6,574 nucleotides of DNA from NCBI GenBank assembly GCA_021788565.1, contig JAJYKO010000320.1, positions 1-6,574 on the forward strand, read 5' to 3'. The DNA is from Chloroflexota bacterium. GTDB taxonomy: Bacteria > Chloroflexota > UBA6077. The notes under the pieces are model-generated. The model was not told the DNA's origin and searched no databases. It was given only the letters and a program-made list of their open reading frames with translations. Position numbers and translations under genes: made by a program. Below, in pieces: positions 1-3,938 of the stretch; within the stretch, counting starts at the first letter, position 1, and every line of letters starts with the position of its first letter.

Positions 1-380
1 ACGTCCAGCAGCCCCCCGTCCCCATCCGCGCTAAGGAGGATACCGCGGGCGTTGGACCCAGCTTCCAGCCAGCGTCTTCCCCGCACAGCAGCAGCCTCCG
101 TGCCGGCCTGGGGTGCTGCGCTAACGGACGACGTTACAACACGGACCACGACCGTTGCTCTGTCCAGAAGGCCGATCCGTTTCTCTCGGATGAGATCGCC
201 CGCGTCCACGAGGTGGAGGTCCGCCGGGGCGGAGAGCGAGGCGGCGCCTCCTTCACCGGGACGGAGCCTCAAGTCGAAGTAGGTTCTGTCCGCGGGGCGA
301 TACATGCCCACTATCTGGCCCCTGACGGCGTGGAGCCTCCATTTTTCGACGAAAGCCAGTTGTGCCCAGCTATAAGCCAC
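1..380 (-). CDS. Hypothetical beta-rich protein, partial (3' end off window)
   Basis: This minus-strand frame is open from 410 to the left edge with no stop, so the C-terminus is missing; about 126 residues are visible. The frame opens just after a TAG at 411-413. The chosen start is the GTG at 378-380, preceded by a GAGGT ribosome binding site with 7 bases of spacing; an ATG about 24 codons further in is a weaker alternative. The translation is protein-like: an N-terminal stretch AQLAFVEKWRLHAVRGQIVG, then YFDLRLRPGE, DLHLVDAGDLI and ATVVVRVV, which suggests alternating beta strands. Alanine-rich and glycine-rich segments follow. No signal peptide or membrane segment is seen and I do not recognise the family. 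It begins 25 bases after the stop of the upstream dehydrogenase on the same strand, so the two are probably co-transcribed. The overlapping plus-strand frames are less protein-like and are rejected. Confidence 0.62.
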   Translation of the reverse strand, partial: MAYSWAQLAFVEKWRLHAVRGQIVGMYRPADRTYFDLRLRPGEGGAASLSAPADLHLVDAGDLIREKRIGLLDRATVVVRVVTSSVSAAPQAGTEAAAVRGRRWLEAGSNARGILLSADGDGGLLD

Positions 381-405
381 GTCAGCTACCTCGCCCCCCG
401 ATGGT

Positions 406-1227
406 CTACCCTATGTTGTCTTCGCCCCCATCGGTATGGAGCACGTCACCGGAGAGCCAGTAGGTTCCTGGAACACACATCGCGGCAACCAGCGCAGCGA
501 TGTCCTCCGGCCTAGTCAGCCTTCCCATGGGGTTGCGCCTGCTGGCCTCGCTGATCAGCCAATCGTGGCCGGGAATGGCCCGAAGGGCAGGGGTATCAGT
601 GATGCCCGCCTGGACGCAATTCGCGGTAACTCCCATAGGGGCTAACTCCACAGCCAACTGGCGCATGTGCGATTCGAGGGCTGCCTTAGCGGCGGAGACC
701 GCGCCGTAGCTCGGCAGGATCCGGTGCGACCCCGAACTGGTCATCGCGAAGATCCGTGCGCCGCGCCCCAGTAAGCCGCGATAGATGAGGTCCTGAGTCC
801 AGTACACGAGGCTGTTGGCCATCACGTCCAGGGTCATCTCCATCTGAGCCTGGCTCATCGCGTCCTTCGGATCCTTTGGTACGAAAGGACCGAGTGACCC
901 GAAAGCCAGGGAGTGGAACAAAACTCGTACTCCATCCGGGTTTCCGTCCTGAGACAGGCGGCTAGCGATCTCGTCGAGCACCTTAGCCCTCTTCGTTGCG
1001 TTGGCGGCGTTCACGTTGAAGAAGACGGCCTGTCGTCCCATCTCCTGTATCTCGGCCACCAATCTCTCGGCGTTGGGTAGCGTCGACGATCTGTCCATGT
1101 GCACGCCGAAGATGTTCATCCCCCTGCGAGCCAGGGCGCGGGCTGTCGCTGCCCCAAACCCGCTTGATGCGCCGAGGATGAGGGCCCAATTACCCGCGAA
1201 GGAGTCGCTTTCTGTCACTGCCGTCAC
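406..1227 (-). CDS. SDR-family oxidoreductase, enoyl-ACP reductase (FabI/FabL)-like
   Basis: 273 residues, a normal length for a classical short-chain dehydrogenase/reductase. The Rossmann NAD(P)-binding motif is G19-A-S-S-G-F-G25. The active site has N138 in VMANSLVYW, serines at 164-165, then Y174 and K181. The Tyr and Lys are separated by six residues (Y-x6-K), as in the enoyl-ACP reductases FabI and FabL, whereas ordinary SDRs have Y-x3-K. HSLAFG at 105-110 resembles the FabI HSIAF segment. The C-terminal GRLTRPEDIAALVA and SGDVLHTDGG are typical of SDR cofactor and substrate closure. The likely reaction is NAD(P)H-dependent reduction of a 2-enoyl thioester or related substrate in the cytoplasm, but substrate is inferred only. 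The first possible start is GTG at 1225-1227; a second GTG at 1216-1218 has a better placed AAGGTG ribosome binding site and would shorten the protein by three residues. The partial gene downstream is probably in the same operon. Confidence 0.9.
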   Translation of the reverse strand: MTAVTESDSFAGNWALILGASSGFGAATARALARRGMNIFGVHMDRSSTLPNAERLVAEIQEMGRQAVFFNVNAANATKRAKVLDEIASRLSQDGNPDGVRVLFHSLAFGSLGPFVPKDPKDAMSQAQMEMTLDVMANSLVYWTQDLIYRGLLGRGARIFAMTSSGSHRILPSYGAVSAAKAALESHMRQLAVELAPMGVTANCVQAGITDTPALRAIPGHDWLISEASRRNPMGRLTRPEDIAALVAAMCVPGTYWLSGDVLHTDGGEDNIG

Positions 1228-1303
1228 CTTCCCAACTATGGCTAATTGAAGACGGCCGAGTGGTTCGCTCAGCTGTCTATGAGCAGTCTAGGGGCGTCAT
1301 TGC

Positions 1304-1320
1304 TTCCAAGTTGCTTGAAA
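1304..1320. promoter_or_regulatory. Imperfect palindrome, possible operator
   Basis: TTCCAAG and CTTGAAA are inverted copies around a 3-base centre TTG, matching at 6 of 7 positions. The site lies in the divergent promoter region and overlaps the weak -35 candidate at 1311-1316. TTGCTT also occurs twice at 11-base spacing (1300-1305 and 1311-1316), close to one helical turn. A dimeric regulator could bind here, but no candidate regulator is encoded next to it. Confidence 0.22.
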
Positions 1321-1334
1321 GGAGACTTTACGTT

Positions 1335-1376
1335 ATGGTGCATGTTGTGTCAACCGCGCCCGCTCTGAGGGCTTGA
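1335..1376 (+). CDS. Possible 13-residue leader peptide
   Basis: ATG at 1335-1337 opens a frame of 13 codons (MVHVVSTAPALRA) ending in TGA at 1374-1376. An AAAGGAG ribosome binding site sits at 1318-1324, 10 bases upstream, and is stronger than the sites of several full genes here. It ends 46 bases before the start of the 116-residue gene. There is no run of a single amino acid and no clear attenuator hairpin, so an attenuation role is only a suggestion. It may be a chance start. Confidence 0.25.
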   Translation: MVHVVSTAPALRA

Positions 1377-1422
1377 GGTGGTAAGTTTGGTTGGCGTTCG
1401 GTTTCGGCAAATGGAGGCGAAA

Positions 1423-1773
1423 ATGATAGTCATTGGTATCCTCCCGACGGCTGACGATGTGGCTTCTTGCCTGAACAACCTGGCGGAAGCGGAGTTCGCG
1501 CCCGAAGACACTTCGCTGATCATGCGCTCGAAGGCTGAGGTGGAAAAGCTCGCTACTCTATCCGGGGCCATGAACGGCATAATCCCAGACGATCTGCGCG
1601 CTAAGCTGATAGCCCTCCATCTATCGTCCGGAGATGCTGGCCTGTACAGCGAAGCCGCAATCGCGGGTTCGGGCGTGGTGGCTGTGGCGGCGCCCGCGGG
1701 GTCCGAAGACGCGGCGGCTGAGATAATCGCGGACTCGAACGGGCGAAACGTGCGAATGATCAAGGAGAACTGA
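1423..1773 (+). CDS. Small stress-protein-like alpha/beta protein (YflT/DUF1269-like)
   Basis: 116 residues from ATG 1423, chosen because GGAGG at 1413-1417 lies 5 bases upstream. The frame also opens at GTG 1378 and ATG 1411, but neither has a good ribosome binding site. The layout suggests a ferredoxin-like fold: a strand MIVIGIL at 1-7, a helix with ADDVASCLNNLAEAEF, a strand TSLIMR at 30-35, a short helical middle, then GLYSEAAIAGSGVVAVAA at 73-90 and a final helix and strand. This order (strand, helix, 'PED.SLIMR', then 'Y.EA...G..VVAV') recalls general stress proteins of the YflT/DUF1269 type, in which the two halves flank a glycine-rich hairpin; here that hairpin is replaced by a short polar helix. 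The match is by pattern only. No signal peptide is present, so it is probably cytoplasmic. It is co-transcribed with the lipoprotein gene, which starts 4 bases after its stop. Confidence 0.82.
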   Translation: MIVIGILPTADDVASCLNNLAEAEFAPEDTSLIMRSKAEVEKLATLSGAMNGIIPDDLRAKLIALHLSSGDAGLYSEAAIAGSGVVAVAAPAGSEDAAAEIIADSNGRNVRMIKEN

Positions 1774-1777
1774 AGAA

Positions 1778-2332
1778 ATGGGACTCATCCTGTACCCGCG
1801 GTGGTCGCCGGTGGCACTTGTGGCGACATCGTTTCTCTTGCTGATCGGCGTTGCCGGTTGCAGCTCGAAGTCCGCCGCGCCCACTTCTTCCACGTCCACA
1901 GCGCATATCGGCGAAAGGACGAAGACGACGGGCTGCCAGGTCAACGGCGCCCTCCAGGACAGCGCCTGCACCCCTGGAGCCGTCTTTGCCTCGGCGACGA
2001 AAGACCAGATCTGCCAGCCGGGTTACTCGAAGAACGTCCGCAACGTACCGGAGTCTGAGAAGAATGAGGCGTACGCCGAGTATGACATCAAGTCCCACAA
2101 GGCCGGCCAGTACGAGGTCGACCATCTGATCAGCCTGGAGCTGGGTGGCTCCAACGATATCGCCAACCTTTGGCCGGAGGCCGCCGAGCCTCGACCGGGT
2201 TACCATGAGAAGGACAAGGTTGAGAACTACATGCACGCCCAGGTCTGCTCGGGGGCAATGCCGCTGCAGGAGGCCCAGCAGGAGATCGCCACAGACTGGC
2301 TGACGGTGTACAACCGGATGCCCAAGCAGTAA
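1778..2332 (+). CDS. Secreted lipoprotein with HNH-type nuclease domain
   Basis: 184 residues. A type II (lipoprotein) signal peptide is clear: Arg8, a hydrophobic stretch at 11-24 and a lipobox V-A-G-C with the lipidated cysteine at 28, followed by a Ser/Thr/Ala-rich linker to about 42. The mature domain has CTPGAVFASAT at 64-74, C79-x-PGY, then the core YEVDHLISLELGG at 112-124 and N130-L-W-P-E. Y142-H143-E-K-D-K-V-E149 follows, then VC at 156-157 and a C-terminal helix with AQQEIATDW. This arrangement matches extracellular proteins annotated as HNH endonuclease-like: D115-H116 would supply the general base, N130 the structural Asn, and H143 or nearby Lys the last position, so the third HNH residue is not canonical. 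Cysteines 53, 64, 79 and 157 could form disulphides outside the membrane. The ribosome binding site AAGGAG at 1762-1767 lies in the end of the upstream gene, so the pair is an operon. Possible roles are nucleic acid scavenging or cell-surface nuclease activity. Confidence 0.88.
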   Translation: MGLILYPRWSPVALVATSFLLLIGVAGCSSKSAAPTSSTSTAHIGERTKTTGCQVNGALQDSACTPGAVFASATKDQICQPGYSKNVRNVPESEKNEAYAEYDIKSHKAGQYEVDHLISLELGGSNDIANLWPEAAEPRPGYHEKDKVENYMHAQVCSGAMPLQEAQQEIATDWLTVYNRMPKQ

Positions 2333-2402
2333 GAAGGCGAACGAAGCGAGGCTCCGACTTCCCCGCTGTCGCGATGACGAAAAGGGACTCGGCGGCCGTG
2401 CG

Positions 2403-3125
2403 CTACGCGGGGTCGGGGACAGCGGCAACGAGAAGTGGGTCAGCACCTTCAAACATCAGCCGAAGCACCGCATAGTCCGGCTCAATGACCAGAGGCACGA
2501 TGTCGCGGAGCACCTTTCCGCGACGTGCTTCGAGGCTGGACTGGCGCGAGATCTCTCGCAGGTACCAGAATTCCAGGAGGCGAAGCCCCAGGGCCTCGGA
2601 CGCATCCTGACCGAGCCGAATCCTCCGGTTCAACTCCACCAGCCTGCGACTCACCAGGGTGGTCCCTCGAAGATCCACAACAGCCCGGGGCCAGGCCGTC
2701 AACCCGTCGATGGATCTGGAAAGGGGCGGCAGGAAGAAACCGTAGAGAGGGACATTCCCCCGCTCCATTTGGTTCCATGGGGCGCTCGGGAAACTGCGCT
2801 CGAAGACGATGGGTGCAACCGCAACTCGCGAGTCCCATACTCGCGGACTCCTCCCCTGGTTGAAGTGGCGGTCGAGTTCGCAGGAATCCATCACCACAAC
2901 CGCCAGCGACAGGCACGCCCTGACTTCGGCACCCGGCATCCGCTGGTCGTCCGTGAGCGAGAAGAGGTTGGAGTACGCGGGAACGTTGACACGCTTACTG
3001 GGCTCCGCGAGAGGCGGTTCAGCCTCGTTCTTGACGCGTGTCTGGGGCAGGTAGAGCAGCGCAATGTCCCCCCTTCCTATGCGATCCGTATCGCCGGCCA
3101 CCTCATAGAAGGGTTGGCTACTCAT
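2403..3125 (-). CDS. Hypothetical protein with D-S-C-E-L-D motif
   Basis: 240 residues, no signal peptide or membrane segment, presumably cytoplasmic. Visible motifs in order are GDIALLYLPQ (19-28), a strand ACLSLAVVVMDSCELD (70-85), RVAVAPIVF (100-108), LYGFFLPPL (127-135), VVDLRGTTLVSR (149-160) and a helical, Arg-rich C-terminus with RLLEFWYLREISR. The order 'VV..SCELD ... V.VAPIV ... FFLPP ... VVDLR.TT' is a pattern I associate with uncharacterised proteins that carry a buried S-x-C-D/E-x-D, but I cannot name the family. The conserved-looking Cys82, Glu83 and Asp85 are candidates for a metal or catalytic site. Its ATG overlaps the stop of the XRE gene (ATGA at 3122-3125) and no strong ribosome binding site precedes it, so it is probably translationally coupled to the regulator. 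That arrangement is typical of toxin-antitoxin and other defence-island pairs, but toxicity is only inferred. Confidence 0.85.
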   Translation of the reverse strand: MSSQPFYEVAGDTDRIGRGDIALLYLPQTRVKNEAEPPLAEPSKRVNVPAYSNLFSLTDDQRMPGAEVRACLSLAVVVMDSCELDRHFNQGRSPRVWDSRVAVAPIVFERSFPSAPWNQMERGNVPLYGFFLPPLSRSIDGLTAWPRAVVDLRGTTLVSRRLVELNRRIRLGQDASEALGLRLLEFWYLREISRQSSLEARRGKVLRDIVPLVIEPDYAVLRLMFEGADPLLVAAVPDPA

Positions 3126-3580
3126 GGCTCAGACTCGGCAATCTTTCGAATGGCCTCACGCCCGCGCCGAAGACCCTCGGCGAAGCGCGACGGGGTGACC
3201 TCGCCCAGGTCCTCTTCGATGGGACCTGTCCAGTCAAGCGGGAGCGCTGGCGCCTCCACAATCTCGCGTACGGCTAAGGCGAATTCCTCGGCCGTGATGG
3301 GCCGGTCCGTGCGAACGAAGCTGCCCCTGGGCGCCGTCTCGACGCTCAGTATGTCGCCTACGTCTACGCCGAGGGCCGCGCAGAGCCTGGCCACCGTACC
3401 CAACCGAACGTCGGCCAGCCGAACCTTGCCGGCGAGGAGGTGGGAAATTGACGTTGGCTGAAGACCCGAACGCCTGGCCACGTCCGCCCAGGACCTCGCA
3501 CCCTTCGCTCGCCGTGCAACTTCTTCGCGCAACGACAACTCGACGACCGCATCCGGTGTCTCCACCATCTCAGCAGGCAT
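3122..3580 (-). CDS. XRE-family helix-turn-helix regulator
   Basis: 152 residues from ATG 3578-3580, which has a GGAGG ribosome binding site (plus-strand CCTCC at 3586-3590) with 5 bases of spacing. A Cro/C1-type helix-turn-helix spans about residues 19-78: ARSWADVARRSGL forms helices 1-2, QPTSISHLLAGK the recognition helix and turn, and LGTVARLCAALGVDVGDIL the closing helices. After residue 80 is a 70-residue extension with TAEEFALAVREIVEAP and an acidic stretch GPIEEDLGEV, which is not a DNA-binding element and may contact the partner protein. It probably binds its own promoter, where direct and inverted repeats are visible, and represses the two-gene operon. The stop overlaps the start of the 240-residue gene by four bases. 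In family terms it could be the antitoxin of a type II pair or a simple autorepressor. Confidence 0.93.
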   Translation of the reverse strand: MPAEMVETPDAVVELSLREEVARRAKGARSWADVARRSGLQPTSISHLLAGKVRLADVRLGTVARLCAALGVDVGDILSVETAPRGSFVRTDRPITAEEFALAVREIVEAPALPLDWTGPIEEDLGEVTPSRFAEGLRRGREAIRKIAESEP

Positions 3581-3613
3581 CGTTTCCTCCGAAGAGCATA
3601 TCGCTACAACGTG

Positions 3614-3622
3614 AGTATATCA
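3614..3622 (-). promoter_or_regulatory. Extended -10 promoter of XRE operon
   Basis: The minus strand reads TGaTATACT: TATACT (5 of 6 to TATAAT) at 3614-3619 with an adjoining TG at 3621-3622, an extended -10 element. A transcription start about 7 bases downstream would give a leader of roughly 27 bases that includes the GGAGG ribosome binding site. The -35 region is poor (TGATCA at 18 bases matches 3 of 6), as is usual for extended -10 promoters. Confidence 0.45.
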
Positions 3623-3650
3623 TGGTCGAGCTATATGTGATCATGCCATG
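3619..3650. promoter_or_regulatory. Candidate operator of the XRE regulator
   Basis: ATCATG occurs at 3619-3624 and 3640-3645, a 21-base spacing equal to two helical turns. CATGG at 3621-3625 is also inverted as CCATG at 3646-3650. The elements cover the space from the -10 to the -35 of the XRE promoter, where an autorepressor would act. The repeats are short and could occur by chance. Confidence 0.25.
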
Positions 3651-3811
3651 CGAATCGGCGAGGGCCCGCTCCGTGCGGCCGGATAGTTCAGTCTCAACAC
3701 CAACCGCCTTGATGACTTGTTCGACGTTCTGTCGGCGCCACCCAGACAGATCCGCGGCCTTATCCTACCAAAGATCTCGAAGATTGACACGCTTGATCAT
3801 TGCATAACCGC

Positions 3812-3860
3812 AATCGCTTGGCATCGGGCACAGCTACTTCCCCCGATGGATTGAGCGATT
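3812..3860. repeat. Nested inverted repeat (two 7-bp stems)
   Basis: AATCGCT (3812-3818) pairs with AGCGATT (3854-3860), and inside it CATCGGG (3822-3828) pairs with CCCGATG (3842-3848). The two stems are separated by 3 and 5 unpaired bases and capped by a 13-base loop. All 14 pairs are perfect. There is no T-run on either side, so a classical rho-independent terminator is unlikely; a structured RNA, processing site or protein-binding cruciform remains possible. Confidence 0.45.
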
Positions 3861-3938
3861 TAGTCGATTACGGAAAACAACTCATACGCACGTGTCAGTG
3901 AGGATAGAGTCGGGTACAGACCACGCGAGAACCATGTA

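Larger units (their letters stand above)
1228..1422. other. Divergent intergenic region
   Basis: This region separates the minus-strand dehydrogenase from the plus-strand stress-protein/lipoprotein operon, so it should hold promoters for both. It contains an imperfect palindrome at 1304-1320 and a short frame at 1335-1376 with its own ribosome binding site. The best plus-strand promoter candidate is weak: TTGCTT at 1311-1316, then 17 bases, then TATGGT at 1334-1339, matching 3 and 4 of 6 consensus bases. No convincing minus-strand promoter was found by eye. Confidence 0.5.
3570..3800 (-). pseudogene. Decayed small reading frame with internal TAG
   Basis: On the minus strand ATG at 3798-3800 starts MIKRVNLRDLW, then meets TAG at 3765-3767 and continues in the same frame for 64 codons to TGA at 3570-3572. 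The continuation reads protein-like (DKAADLSGWRRQNVEQVIKA and ELSGRTERALADSHG) with mostly G or C in third positions. It runs across the XRE promoter and 11 bases into the XRE coding region. The order L-x-D-x-x-x-D-K-A-x-D-L-S faintly recalls the N-terminus of HU/IHF proteins, but the spacing differs by several residues and the rest does not match. No ribosome binding site precedes the ATG. It may be a gene remnant, or chance. Confidence 0.2.
3581..3938. other. Intergenic region between helicase and XRE operon
   Basis: This gap separates the stop of the helicase gene from the start of the XRE gene, both on the minus strand. It holds a promoter for the XRE operon, direct and inverted ATCATG/CATGG elements near that promoter, a possible decayed frame and a nested inverted repeat at 3812-3860. 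No tRNA gene was found. The segment 3861-3938 shows nothing beyond a short CGATT direct repeat. No helicase terminator with a T-run is seen. Confidence 0.6.

Noticed and set aside
52..515. Two plus-strand reading frames (52-282 and 213-515)
   Set aside because: Arg/Pro/Ser-rich low-quality translations opposite a more convincing minus-strand frame with a good ribosome binding site.
1378..1422. Earlier GTG (1378) and ATG (1411) starts of the 116-residue gene
   Set aside because: Neither has a good ribosome binding site, whereas ATG 1423 has GGAGG 5 bases upstream and begins with the first beta strand.
1350..1763. 137-residue minus-strand frame
   Set aside because: Antisense to the stress-protein-like gene; Ala/Ser/Arg composition of a shadow frame.
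2333..2402. Bidirectional terminator between convergent genes
   Set aside because: No stable hairpin with an adjacent T-run was found.
1760..2452. 230-residue minus-strand frame
   Set aside because: Antisense shadow of the lipoprotein gene; repetitive Leu/Arg composition and no recognisable domain, while the plus frame has lipobox and HNH residues.
2769..3461. 230-residue plus-strand frame
   Set aside because: Antisense to the XRE and 240-residue genes, which carry clear motifs and a coupled overlap; the plus product is Arg/Ser-rich without domain features.
3660..3760. tRNA gene suspected from GTTCAG and GTTCGA segments
   Set aside because: No acceptor stem or cloverleaf could be paired on either strand.
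3448..3807. 119-residue plus-strand frame
   Set aside because: Antisense to the XRE start and promoter; Ser/Arg/Pro-rich translation.
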